DNA of 59,435 bases from an uncultured Lachnospiraceae bacterium (GCA_947588005.1 CANPYE010000003.1:1-59435); one strand, 5' to 3'; positions 44,394 to 53,572 are shown, numbered from the stretch's first letter. Made by a program: numbers and translations. Notes: generated from the sequence alone by a model not told the origin.

Positions 44394-46937
44394 ATGGTAA
44401 GAAAACGCACAAAGATCATGGCAGTCGCGTTATGCTGCATTCTTGCAGCGACTTCGCCGCTCCATTCAATTGCGGCAACAAAGCCTGCTTTTGAGGAGAA
44501 TGGCATCAAGTACGGGAACTACGGTGAAGGTGGTTCCAATGGGTACAGTGTTTTAGGGGTAGATGACTCAGCACTGGTTGACGGTACTCTTACGATTCCG
44601 GATATGGCTGATGGGAAAAGTGTCATCTATTTACAGGAACGGTTCATCGCCAATTCAGATGCGACAAAGGTAGTACTTGGGCAGAATATCAAGGGACTTG
44701 ATTATGACGCTTTTTTTGAAGCGAAAAACCTGAGCGAAATTTCTGTCACATCAAAAAATGTATTTGTGGTATCAGATGGGGACCCGTCGCTGTATACCAA
44801 GAACCATAACTATCTCTGCGATTATCCATCTGCTGCCTCAAATGGCGGCGATTATACAGTAAATGAAGCCACATCGACCATTTTTTCAATGGACAATACG
44901 AACTTCAATACACTGAATCTCAACAAGACAAATACCATGGCAAGGCATGTATTGTCAGGTTCAACGGTCAATGAACTAATTCTTTCGGATAATGTCAGAA
45001 CTACCACCAACCCCAGAGGCGTAAACAGTCAACTGGAGCTTCCTGGACTGCATGCTGGTAAATTCACCTTGATGCCGGCGCAGGGCGGGAAGGGATCCTA
45101 TTTGAAAACGGATGGGAATATTCTTTATACCCAGGATGGCACACTAATTAAAATCGCAAGCGGAGTAGAAGACGGTATTGACTGGAGTCAGATCAAGAAG
45201 ATTGATTCGAATGCATTTGACTCAATGGAACAGTATTGGTCACTGACGAGTAGTATGCCGACGGAACTGCAGACGAATCAGGTATTTCACTTCTATAATC
45301 AGAATAACGGCGTATTCATCGTGAACGGGCAGACAGCTTTCTGTTACAACAGCGATAAGCATATCCCTGACAGCGTGACCAAAAGCGCGGATTTCAGCGA
45401 AGTCGGTGGCGACAATTATAAAAAAGTAAGCGCCGTCATGTTTGTTGGAGTCCCATATAACGGCACTGGGCTGTTTGAGCAGATTTTCGGCGTCAGCTAT
45501 GAGGAAGCTGTAAGAGATACGCAGATGTCGGGCAACGCGGCGCTGAATGCAGTAAGCTCTATGGTTTGGGAAATCGTGGATGGCAAACCTTCCGATGTGA
45601 TTCAGGGAATTGGAGGCACTGACTATTTTACTAAGGAAAACGTGGATGCGTATACTGCAGCGCTGAGGACCGCAGCCAATAACGCTGACGCATACACGTT
45701 CACGCCGACTTTCGAGATCAATGGCGATATGCTGATTTTCCGCGAACAGGACAACGGCGTTTTCCTCAGCGATCCATTTAAAGTGGCAGCCGTTAATGGG
45801 AAAGGCGAGGTCGACAATAACTACAAGATCCATATGACATTGTCTGGCAGTGGATTCAGTATCAAAGACAGAAGCAGTATGGACTTTAATACCGGCGAGA
45901 CAATTCAGCTTGAATCGCAGACAAGGCCGGAGGGACAACCCCTTTCCTTTACTTATAAGAAGGGCACGCTGACGTATTACACGCCCGGCAATCCGGACGA
46001 TGAACAGAACCTGCTTGTCTCGGGTACAAAAGAGGAGACCGCATCGATCCTGTATTCCCTCGAAATCAGACCATCCAAGGGCGAACTCATGATTTCAAAG
46101 CGTGCTATTGGCGGTTCCAGTGAATTACAGGGAGCAAGGTTACAGCTTACGAACGAAAACGGCGAATTAATTGACCAGTGGATTTCCGAAAGTACGCCGC
46201 ATTTTATCGACATGCCGGCGGATGGTACATATGTCCTGACAGAGATCACAGCCCCATATGGATATGAGATTGCGGAGTCTATTACATTCGTGATCCGGGA
46301 CCGACAGGTTGAAGGTGGTGCAGTCATCATGTATGATAAGCCAATAGAACCGACTGGAACTGCCACACCGTCGGAGGCCACACCATCAGAGCCTACTGAT
46401 CATTCATTCACAATTTCAAAACGCGATGCAACAAACTCCAATGAACTTCCTGGAGCAAAACTGCAGATTAAAGATGTGAATGGAAATATCGTGGAAGAAT
46501 GGACATCATCCGATACCCCGCATAAGGTTCGGGGACTGCAGGATGGCACGTATACCCTGACCGAAATGACCGCTCCGAACGGATACGATATAGCGGAGAC
46601 CATTACTTTTACAGTCAAAGATGGAACTGTCGAAGGTGGAACGGTGATCATGTACGATCAGCCGACCCCAAGCCGGCCGAGCGGAGGTGGCGGGAGCAGC
46701 AGTGGCAGTTCAAGCCACACATCATCGAGCAGCCCAACAAGCGGACCTATCGTCACGCCTGTTCCGGAAAGCAATTCTACGCCGCGACCCGTTGAGCCCG
46801 TGCCGCAGCCGGTATCGGATCTTCCGAAGACCGAGGATCTGCCTTCATCGGTACTGGTATTTTGGGCGGCAGTATTAACCTTCGCCGGGCTCTTTGGCGG
46901 TGGGAAGAAAAAGCGGATGCTTGAATCAACCGAATAA
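44394..46937 (+). CDS. Cell-wall-anchored adhesin with thioester-like and SpaA domains
   Basis: 847 residues. Signal peptide to about residue 28. A long N-terminal part includes a region with FCYNSDKHIP (Cys near 313) and RDTQMSGNAALNAVSSMVW (Gln near 374), the Cys and Thr-Gln pattern of thioester domains that bond covalently to host ligands. Two similar SpaA/Cna-B-type domains follow (about 560-650 and 670-757; each with ISKR...GA-LQ and GTY-LTE-APYGY/APNGY), then a Gly/Ser/Pro stalk, the sorting signal LPKTE (near 809), a membrane helix and a basic tail GGGKKKRM. Sortase would link it to the wall. Role: attachment to host or to mating partners. The thioester call rests on motif pattern only. 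Confidence 0.85.
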   Translation: MVRKRTKIMAVALCCILAATSPLHSIAATKPAFEENGIKYGNYGEGGSNGYSVLGVDDSALVDGTLTIPDMADGKSVIYLQERFIANSDATKVVLGQNIKGLDYDAFFEAKNLSEISVTSKNVFVVSDGDPSLYTKNHNYLCDYPSAASNGGDYTVNEATSTIFSMDNTNFNTLNLNKTNTMARHVLSGSTVNELILSDNVRTTTNPRGVNSQLELPGLHAGKFTLMPAQGGKGSYLKTDGNILYTQDGTLIKIASGVEDGIDWSQIKKIDSNAFDSMEQYWSLTSSMPTELQTNQVFHFYNQNNGVFIVNGQTAFCYNSDKHIPDSVTKSADFSEVGGDNYKKVSAVMFVGVPYNGTGLFEQIFGVSYEEAVRDTQMSGNAALNAVSSMVWEIVDGKPSDVIQGIGGTDYFTKENVDAYTAALRTAANNADAYTFTPTFEINGDMLIFREQDNGVFLSDPFKVAAVNGKGEVDNNYKIHMTLSGSGFSIKDRSSMDFNTGETIQLESQTRPEGQPLSFTYKKGTLTYYTPGNPDDEQNLLVSGTKEETASILYSLEIRPSKGELMISKRAIGGSSELQGARLQLTNENGELIDQWISESTPHFIDMPADGTYVLTEITAPYGYEIAESITFVIRDRQVEGGAVIMYDKPIEPTGTATPSEATPSEPTDHSFTISKRDATNSNELPGAKLQIKDVNGNIVEEWTSSDTPHKVRGLQDGTYTLTEMTAPNGYDIAETITFTVKDGTVEGGTVIMYDQPTPSRPSGGGGSSSGSSSHTSSSSPTSGPIVTPVPESNSTPRPVEPVPQPVSDLPKTEDLPSSVLVFWAAVLTFAGLFGGGKKKRMLESTE

Positions 46938-46966
46938 TTCGATATACGAACAGTAATTGAAGTCGA

Positions 46967-47003
46967 AAACAGTCCGAGGATATCTCCCCGGGCTGTTTTT
47001 TTG
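46967..47003 (+). terminator. Terminator of the adhesin gene
   Basis: ACAGTCCG / CGGGCTGT imperfect stem followed by T7. Confidence 0.75.
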
Positions 47004-47055
47004 CTGCGAGGTATGCAAATTTGTAAAAATAGCCTTTTTACATTGAAATGTATCT

Positions 47056-47062
47056 CCATACT
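47056..47062 (+). promoter_or_regulatory. CCATACT promoter-like motif with long leader
   Basis: TCTCCATACTAT, 384 bp upstream of the next convincing start (47440). The leader is non-coding. Confidence 0.5.
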
Positions 47063-47063
47063 A

Positions 47064-47439
47064 TCTGTGATTAGATATACAAGGAATGGTAGTGAATCTC
47101 AAAACGTTACTTTGCAAAATGGCAACAAGCATTTTCTCAAGGCATCAGTAGCCTCAACATGCGAGGCGAGAATCTTTGAATATCCGGTACATTGCAAGGG
47201 GATAGATCATTCAAGCTTAACATATTGGCGTTTATGTGAAGTCTCTTACGTGTAGAAGGAATCGCATGCTTTTGCCGGAACCTCGGTTCCCCTAAACCCG
47301 AAGGATGTCGGGATCCAAAATAGATTTAACACTATAAATATAAAATAATCATAGACAAAACTGAATATTGAAGAAACACCACAAAAAAATTACATAAGGA
47401 GAGCCTCGTAGCGTTGACTACGGGGCACACAAGGAGAAT
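47064..47439 (+). promoter_or_regulatory. Long structured 5' leader of the wall protein gene
   Basis: About 370 nt without a credible gene. Hairpins: GGAACC/GGTTCC (47277-47290), CCCGA/TCGGG (47297-47312) and GCCTCGTA/TACGGGGC (47403-47426), the last ending just before AAGGAG. An 84-codon frame (47001-47255) starts upstream of the motif and has no ribosome binding site. A regulatory RNA leader is possible. Confidence 0.4.
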
Positions 47440-48531
47440 ATGAATAAGATGATCAAAGTTGTCGTTACGGCGACAATGTTGTCCCTGATGGCTGCTTTCA
47501 GCAGCCATGCAGAAGAAATCGCCACCCCGTCAGATGCAACAGAGGTGGTGACAGATAACAATGACATTGTCGTCAGCAATAACGACGACGATCATATCGA
47601 AGTTATTGATTCGGTAGACTCAGGAGCGAAGGATGGCGGTGACGGAGGTATCTTCTTCCCGGATGAACCCGAAGAGCCGGAAATCCCTGAACAGCCGGAA
47701 GAACCGGAAATCCCAGTTGCAACTCCCAGCGAGCCGCAGCGGATTCCGACCCATGTTGTTGTGACTGTTACGATCCCGACTATTCCGGATGAACCGGACG
47801 ACGTTCCTGTCGCCACTCCAAGTGAGCCTGAGAAGCCGGAAGAACCAGATGTTCCAGTATCTACACCGAGTGAACCTGAGAAACCGGAAGAGCCGGATGT
47901 TCCAGTAGCGACACCGAGTGAACCTGAGAAACCGGAAGAACCGGATGTTCCGGTTGCTACACCAAGTGAACCTGAGAAGCCGGAAATCCCCGAAACACCA
48001 GTGACACCGGTAGCTACGCCTAGTGAGCCTGAGAGGGTTCCGGAGCAGCCTGAGAAGCCATTTACGCCGGAGCAGCCCAAAACGTCTGAGCATCGGGTCC
48101 CTGTGGTATATATTCCTTCCGAACCTGTGCCGGCGTCTGCAGAATCCATCGATATGAGCCCAATTTATCCGGGCGTTCTCGAAGACGATCATACGGCACT
48201 AATTGATTCTGAGGAAGCAGCACCACTGTATCCCGCAGGAACAATTCCGAAGACCGGCGATGAAACACCTCTGTATCCGGTGTTTTTCTTCTTCGCTTCA
48301 CTAATCGGCATGATAATTACCGCGATCGGTATGCGTAATGCAGATGACTCCGAGTCAGCAGTTGTACACGTAGCGGCAAATCATGGTGAGGTCAATACGG
48401 CCATGGCGAGCGCGAGTGCCAATAGCATTGCCAACAGCTTATATTCAAAAAATAATATGATAATGTTAATCAAACGCGAGGGCTTCCCCCCGTTTGAAAC
48501 CAGGGCGGATAACATCCATCCGCCCGCGTAA
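47440..48531 (+). CDS. Proline-rich repeat wall protein with IPKTG-type signal
   Basis: 363 residues. Signal peptide (first about 24 residues), acidic segment, then a Pro/Glu-rich region of about five copies of a 16-residue repeat (core VATPSEPEKPEEPDVP), a stalk typical of wall-spanning proteins. Near residue 270 IPKTGDE is followed by a membrane helix (FFFFASLIGMIITAIGM). Unusually, about 65 more residues follow the helix, so this is not a standard C-terminal sorting signal; it may be a plain membrane anchor or a late loss of the original stop. ACAAGGAG ribosome binding site. Confidence 0.8.
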   Translation: MNKMIKVVVTATMLSLMAAFSSHAEEIATPSDATEVVTDNNDIVVSNNDDDHIEVIDSVDSGAKDGGDGGIFFPDEPEEPEIPEQPEEPEIPVATPSEPQRIPTHVVVTVTIPTIPDEPDDVPVATPSEPEKPEEPDVPVSTPSEPEKPEEPDVPVATPSEPEKPEEPDVPVATPSEPEKPEIPETPVTPVATPSEPERVPEQPEKPFTPEQPKTSEHRVPVVYIPSEPVPASAESIDMSPIYPGVLEDDHTALIDSEEAAPLYPAGTIPKTGDETPLYPVFFFFASLIGMIITAIGMRNADDSESAVVHVAANHGEVNTAMASASANSIANSLYSKNNMIMLIKREGFPPFETRADNIHPPA

Positions 48532-48544
48532 GTAATGTTTGAGT

Positions 48545-48578
48545 GAGCACGGTTCCTTTGGAGCCGTGCTTTTTTAAC
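48545..48578 (+). terminator. Terminator
   Basis: AGCACGGTTC / GGAGCCGTGCT stem followed by T6. Confidence 0.85.
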
Positions 48579-48596
48579 TTTGGGCTGATAAAAAAC

Positions 48597-48604
48597 AGCG
48601 GATA
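48597..48604 (-). promoter_or_regulatory. TATCCGCA-like site (one mismatch, reversed)
   Basis: AGCGGATA on the plus strand, 72 bp before the CTATACT motif, matching the spacing class of about 70 bp. Confidence 0.35.
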
Positions 48605-48668
48605 ATGATTACAGATTAACATTAAGATAATTGTAATAAATCAGGTGTGGCATCGGTAGAATCTTGTC

Positions 48669-48675
48669 CTATACT
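48669..48675 (+). promoter_or_regulatory. CTATACT promoter-like motif
   Basis: One mismatch from CCATACT; 38 bp before the start at 48707. Confidence 0.45.
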
Positions 48676-48706
48676 CCCATTAAGTAAAGAAAAGGAGATG
48701 TATCTA

Positions 48707-49591
48707 ATGAATAAGAATCTCAATCAGTATTTATTAAGGTTTGTAGCTGTAGTAACCTGTGCCAGCACCATGTTAACCACCGTAACGCCTTACACGGCAT
48801 ATGCCAATCCTGTCAATGCCAGCGACAATGTTTATTATACGGAAGTCTCTGGTATCGTGACTGACTTGACTGCGAACTTCAAAGATGAGAAGGAGCGGGA
48901 TTGTTGCTACAGCGCCATGATGACCGGAGTTTTCGGAGAGCATTTTAACAACTGGGATTATAACCGTGCGAACAATGACCTGATTTATGTAATTGACGCC
49001 AATGAGCCGAACCTACTGCTGAGTGAATTCGCTGCGATCAACGGCAGGGTAAAGTACGTTGACTTCAAAACAGGGAAACATTACTATTGTTCGCTTACTA
49101 AAATCCCGCTTAACGAAGACGGCATTAATGAGCAGAATTATGCATGCCTGAAATCCGTTTATCAGGCCGCTGTCACGTTGAAGGCACAGACCGAAGGTAT
49201 GAACGTCACGGACAAAGCGAAAGTAATTCACGATTACATGGTCGCACGGTACACTCCGGGTTCTGAGCAAGATCTGAACGCACACAGTGCTTTCTATATG
49301 GAAGCAACTGGACAGGGTATTTGCTCTGCATACATGGTCATGTTTCTGCTGCTCGGCCGCTATTGTGGACTGGATGTAGGATCAGTGGAATACTGGACTT
49401 CGAGCGGTATCCTGCATACCTTCGATACGGTTATGCTTGAAAACGGTGAAACGCGATGCATTGATGTGATGTGGGATGACATCGAAAACGGATACGCGTA
49501 TTTTATGGAGACCGAAAGCGCGAACCTGATCTCTCATCCGCGTATGGAGGGCATGGCAGCCGGCCGTTACGCTATAAAACTCTCAAAATAA
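48707..49591 (+). CDS. Secreted transglutaminase-like protein
   Basis: 294 residues from ATG 48707 (AAAAGGAG upstream). Signal peptide ending near TAYA (residues 28-31). Transglutaminase-like triad: Cys in GQGICSAYMVMF, His in SGILHTFDTVML and Asp in RCIDVMWDD; KAKVIHDYMVARYTP precedes, as in family members. Likely a secreted protease or cross-linking enzyme acting at the cell wall or on the neighbouring wall proteins. Confidence 0.85.
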   Translation: MNKNLNQYLLRFVAVVTCASTMLTTVTPYTAYANPVNASDNVYYTEVSGIVTDLTANFKDEKERDCCYSAMMTGVFGEHFNNWDYNRANNDLIYVIDANEPNLLLSEFAAINGRVKYVDFKTGKHYYCSLTKIPLNEDGINEQNYACLKSVYQAAVTLKAQTEGMNVTDKAKVIHDYMVARYTPGSEQDLNAHSAFYMEATGQGICSAYMVMFLLLGRYCGLDVGSVEYWTSSGILHTFDTVMLENGETRCIDVMWDDIENGYAYFMETESANLISHPRMEGMAAGRYAIKLSK

Positions 49592-49598
49592 CAATCCT

Positions 49599-49606
49599 TG
49601 CGGATA
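49599..49606 (-). promoter_or_regulatory. TATCCGCA site (reversed)
   Basis: TGCGGATA on the plus strand, 73 bp before the CCATACT motif at 49672. Confidence 0.5.
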
Positions 49607-49611
49607 CACAA

Positions 49612-49647
49612 AAAAGCCTTTCCCTGATATAAGGGAAGGGCTTTTTC
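49612..49647 (+). terminator. Terminator
   Basis: AAAGCCTTTCCCT / AGGGAAGGGCTTT stem with T run. Confidence 0.85.
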
Positions 49648-49671
49648 GCTAAAAATCATGTTTCCATGTAT

Positions 49672-49678
49672 CCATACT
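49672..49678 (+). promoter_or_regulatory. CCATACT promoter-like motif
   Basis: TATCCATACTGT, 104 bp before the start at 49776. The leader has a CTCGG/CCGAG hairpin (49704-49724) with a CATTCAATG core, resembling CATTGAATG in the hairpin at 59209. Confidence 0.6.
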
Positions 49679-49775
49679 GTATTAGGATAGCTAAGCGGGA
49701 ATCCTCGGTCATTCAATGTCCGAGTAGTTCACGCACACAGAATTTCATTGCAGTTCTGGCAGAAAGGAGATTACG

Positions 49776-51950
49776 ATGAGTGAAGAAATGGAAATGATGG
49801 CAGGACAGGAAACGAATACTTCATCAATCCCTGCGAGTCAAATGCACGCGCAAGAGGATATACAGGGAAATGCGGATAATAAAATTGAGCAGACGCAGGC
49901 AGGACCGATGTCAGATGGCCGCGCGGATCAACCCGGAGAAGAACAGACTAAACAGCCATCTTCTGCGGATAGCAGATCCTCCGGCATTACGGCCGAGCAG
50001 GATAGGGAAAAACTCAATCGCGCTCAGGCCGAGTATGATGCCAGGAATAAAGCCGTTCGCGACAGGCAAACAGCAGTCCGCAAGAATGATGCAGAACATA
50101 GAGGAAAGCCCGAAGAACGGCCTCGTGGTTTGTTCGCCAGCTTGCGGGATTTCGTCATCCGTGCGTACCATCGTGCAAAACATTTGATAGAGCAAGCGAT
50201 CGGCCGGGGACGCATCCTCGCGCATCCGGTTATAAACAGGGTTGATTTTCAAAGATCTGCCATGGGCCAGCCGTCAAAAGGGGACCCATCTGTAGATAGA
50301 GACACTCAAAACATAACGAACAATCAAGAAAAGGGCAGAAACTGGGGGAACTTGCTGTACCATGGATTCGCCAGACGGATCCTCGGCAAGGACGCCTATA
50401 TGTACGCAGTCACACAGGCAGAGAAGCAAGAAAACGCTGGACGTAATGGAATAACCCATGAATCGGTGCAAACAAGCTTCACACAGCCAAATGCGGCCGG
50501 CAAAGAGAACGGAGCTACGCAAGCAACCGAACCAGCAAAAAACAATAACCAGACGAAGTCAATCAATCAGGAAGAAATGAAAGGAAAGTTCAATGCCCTA
50601 CATAAGATCGTTACAAGTGATCTTGAAGACAGGTTTTCGAACGCAAAGGAAGCCAAAGAGGCGTACCTGAATCATTACGCACAACTGCTTCAAACGAAAT
50701 TGACTGAAATAAATAATGGGGAACCGGTACAGGTATCGGCATCCAGAACGGAAGGCAAACTGGAGATCCGGATCAACGATCAGGCCGATAAATTCGGCGG
50801 ATACCCGTCCTTTATGGGATGTTCCAAAATCCGGATCGAAATAGACGGACACCTGAATGTTACATCTGCTGAAGCGTTCGTGCCTACAAAGCAAAACGCT
50901 GACGGGAAAGTAGTCGGAAAGCGAATCGATGTCTCTGACACGCTCGGGATGTACGTGGTTTCTGACTTGGCGAGAAATTTCCGGGAAGATTATAACCGGG
51001 GAGCGGAATCCTATAACCTCACGAGCAGGAATGAGTTTGAAAAAACAATACGGGACGCTGTCGCTAAGGGCGACGGACGTTTCTCCATCGATAACATCAC
51101 TTATACGATATCGGTAAAAGACAAACAGATCCAGATCAGCCGGACTGACGGGGACCGAACGTTCAGCATCGCCATGGACGCCAACTTGGAGAAACCGTCG
51201 GCGGCAAAACAGGAGCACGAAAACAAAGTATCTGCTTTACAGAATGCGGAGCAGCGGCTGCATGCAGCTGAAGCACGCTATAATGAATTAATGTCCGAAC
51301 TGGGGCAGAAGCAGGAAGCATGTAAACAGGCTCTCGCAAAAGCGATGGATGCGGCACAGACAAAGAAAGATTTGGATGATGCACTGAAATATACACGCAC
51401 AAAGTTATCCGGGGAATATCCGGGATCTGAAAAGATGGCAGAACTGAAGCAACAGGAGAAAGATCTCCTGAAGTCATCCAGGGATGCGTTCAAGAATAAT
51501 CAAAAAGCCGGAAACGCTAAAAACATGGCGTTAATGGAACAGGAAGAACTAAATAAAACTATCAAAGACGTACAGGTACAGATAGATGCATTAAAAAGCG
51601 AAACGGCGTCATTAAGGAGCGCCTGTGAGGGAACACAAAAAGAGGTCGAAGCCGCTTCGCAACAGCATAATGCGGACATAAATGAAGTATACCAAGCCCA
51701 TGTAAAGAGCGTGACGGAAGACCGTCAGTTAATAATCCATGCCTTTGAGGATGTCCTGCCGGGCTATAAAAACGAGCTTGGCTGCAGACTTGGATTGGAA
51801 GACTTGAATATGACCATGGAAGGAACCGGCAGAACCTACATGGAGGAAGCCCTGAATGAGCAAACAGCTGACGCACACGAAGAACTGTCTATCAGGCAGG
51901 AGGATAGCGAACGGCAGGCAGTACAGGATCTAAGCGAAGAACGCGAGTAA
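49776..51950 (+). CDS. Large unknown protein with disordered head and coiled-coil tail
   Basis: 724 residues. Residues 1-250 are disordered and charged; residues about 265-475 look folded (beta strands SRTEGKLEIRIND, CSKIRIEIDGHLNV, DNITYTISVKDKQIQISR); residues about 480-650 are coiled coil; the end is acidic. No catalytic motif. Two TGCGGATA copies (49871, 49964) lie in the disordered head. AAAGGAG ribosome binding site. A structural role is possible. Confidence 0.75.
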   Translation: MSEEMEMMAGQETNTSSIPASQMHAQEDIQGNADNKIEQTQAGPMSDGRADQPGEEQTKQPSSADSRSSGITAEQDREKLNRAQAEYDARNKAVRDRQTAVRKNDAEHRGKPEERPRGLFASLRDFVIRAYHRAKHLIEQAIGRGRILAHPVINRVDFQRSAMGQPSKGDPSVDRDTQNITNNQEKGRNWGNLLYHGFARRILGKDAYMYAVTQAEKQENAGRNGITHESVQTSFTQPNAAGKENGATQATEPAKNNNQTKSINQEEMKGKFNALHKIVTSDLEDRFSNAKEAKEAYLNHYAQLLQTKLTEINNGEPVQVSASRTEGKLEIRINDQADKFGGYPSFMGCSKIRIEIDGHLNVTSAEAFVPTKQNADGKVVGKRIDVSDTLGMYVVSDLARNFREDYNRGAESYNLTSRNEFEKTIRDAVAKGDGRFSIDNITYTISVKDKQIQISRTDGDRTFSIAMDANLEKPSAAKQEHENKVSALQNAEQRLHAAEARYNELMSELGQKQEACKQALAKAMDAAQTKKDLDDALKYTRTKLSGEYPGSEKMAELKQQEKDLLKSSRDAFKNNQKAGNAKNMALMEQEELNKTIKDVQVQIDALKSETASLRSACEGTQKEVEAASQQHNADINEVYQAHVKSVTEDRQLIIHAFEDVLPGYKNELGCRLGLEDLNMTMEGTGRTYMEEALNEQTADAHEELSIRQEDSERQAVQDLSEERE

Positions 51951-52077
51951 TCGATCCTACAATCACAACCATACGAATGCAACACTAAAATCTAAATGAA
52001 TGAGACATAATTAATTAAGAAAATGCCGGCGCCGCCGGAAACATAGGATAGTGTAAACAGGAAAGGAGATTAAGGTT

Positions 52078-52773
52078 ATGAATGTCAATGATATCATCCA
52101 TGCCCTTTGGGATAAGGACGAACACGGTGATAACCTCACCGTAATACAGTTCTCGCTGGAGCGGATGGACGAACAGACAGGTGAAACAACAGAACAGATC
52201 AGTGAACTGACTACCAGGGACCCATTGGTGTCCCTGGCCGATATCGGCGGATACACCACTATCAGAATTACTTACCATTACAGCAGCGCGAGCGATTTCA
52301 ATCGCATGCGCATGATCGCTGAAGACTATTCGAAAATAATGACGGAGTTTATGCATGCCGGTAACGATACCGGTGTACCATGCTTCCGCATCACGATCAG
52401 GCCAATGAGTATAGCCGGCGCGATGATCGCGGCGGTCAACCCGATTTTTTATAACATACAGCCGCATGATCCGATGTATACAGAATGTAACGAGATCCAG
52501 TTCCTGTTTCTCCCGGAGAATGTCGGCTTTTACGAAGCGGCGAACTTTGATGAAAATGCGATATCCGACCAAGTACGTGCGGAGATAACCGCAGAACAGG
52601 CCGCAGAGAGAAACGCCCAGAAGAAACAGGAAGAAGCTGAAGCGTATCAGCGGGAACGCGAAAAAGAGATGGAGCAGAATCTTTCTGACCGATATGACGT
52701 ACATGGTGGACATGTTATCCAGAATGCATACCATGGATTCGGAAAAGACTTCAATTCCTCAGAAAATAAATAA
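52078..52773 (+). CDS. Unknown protein with charged C-terminal helix
   Basis: 231 residues (MNVNDIIHALWDKDEHGDN...). N-terminal 150 residues look folded; residues about 170-205 form a Glu/Gln/Lys helix (AERNAQKKQEEAEAYQRERE). Probably continues the unit of 49776. A weak CCATACG lies near 51969, not counted as a promoter. Not recognised. Confidence 0.75.
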   Translation: MNVNDIIHALWDKDEHGDNLTVIQFSLERMDEQTGETTEQISELTTRDPLVSLADIGGYTTIRITYHYSSASDFNRMRMIAEDYSKIMTEFMHAGNDTGVPCFRITIRPMSIAGAMIAAVNPIFYNIQPHDPMYTECNEIQFLFLPENVGFYEAANFDENAISDQVRAEITAEQAAERNAQKKQEEAEAYQREREKEMEQNLSDRYDVHGGHVIQNAYHGFGKDFNSSENK

Positions 52774-52791
52774 GATGTCTATAATACAAAA

Positions 52792-52827
52792 AGGAGTACC
52801 GATGCGTCAAGCAGGTACTCTTTTTGT
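52792..52827 (+). terminator. Terminator
   Basis: GGAGTACC / GGTACTC stem followed by T5; it separates the convergent sigma gene. Confidence 0.75.
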
Positions 52828-52831
52828 TTGC

Positions 52832-53572
52832 TCAGGAGAAACTTTCGCGATTAAGCCCCTTTCGTTCCATTACTCTTTTTAGGGCGGCCTTGCCCTTTAT
52901 AATTGTTTTAGAAACGGTCGGCTGAGTTACGTGAAATTTAGCGGCAATAGCTCGTTGTGATTCGGGTTGCCCCTTGCGGCATGTACTGAGAAAATACTTC
53001 CAAATTTCTTTCCTTATTCCGTCATGCATGGAAAGTAAGGATCGTGTCAGGCATTCATCCAGTACAGCGTCCAATTCGTTACTTGATTCAGCTTCCAGAT
53101 ACCCTCGTTCCTCAATTCCCACTGTATCCCCAATTGTACCGATATAGTCTTCTGACCGCTCATCGTATATCGGCTGATCAAGGCGCAGGGTAAACTTTGA
53201 GTTCAGGATCATGTAATATTCCTCTGCTGTGATACCCAGTTTCGTTAAAGCATCTGTTTCTTCGTACCCGAGAGTAAGCAATCGGAGAAATTGTACATAC
53301 AGGTCATATAGATGCCTGGGAAGCCGAATACCGGAATGGATCTGTTCGCGGCGGTAGCGTTTGATATATCCGGATATGTACGAAACAGCATATGTTGAAA
53401 ATTGAGTCCCATTATTTTCACTATACCGTTTGGCAGCGAGAACAAGCGCAGCCATTCCTTCCTGCGCAAGGTCCTGGTATTCCGGATCGCTTTGAGGCAC
53501 GCGGAGAAGCGTCTGCAGGACGTAATGAACAAGATCCATGTTTTGTTCCGCGAGCTCCTTGTAATCACTCAT
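52832..53572 (-). CDS. Second sigma-70 family sigma factor
   Basis: 246 residues. Region 2 (YQDLAQEGMAALVLAAKRYS, QFSTYAVSYISGYIKRYRREQ) and region 4 with a helix-turn-helix (SQRAIAAKFHVTQPTVSKTI). Shorter than the factor at 20805 and with a long acidic linker between regions. It too is preceded by a minus-strand CCATACT motif and a TATCCGCA site 33 bp further upstream, so it belongs to the same regulatory network. Sporulation- or phage-type sigma factors are similar in size. Confidence 0.9.
   Translation of the reverse strand: MSDYKELAEQNMDLVHYVLQTLLRVPQSDPEYQDLAQEGMAALVLAAKRYSENNGTQFSTYAVSYISGYIKRYRREQIHSGIRLPRHLYDLYVQFLRLLTLGYEETDALTKLGITAEEYYMILNSKFTLRLDQPIYDERSEDYIGTIGDTVGIEERGYLEAESSNELDAVLDECLTRSLLSMHDGIRKEIWKYFLSTCRKGQPESQRAIAAKFHVTQPTVSKTIIKGKAALKRVMERKGLNRESFS

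Noticed and set aside
47001-47255. 84-codon frame between the wall protein genes
   Set aside because: It begins before the promoter motif, lacks a ribosome binding site and has no protein-like pattern.
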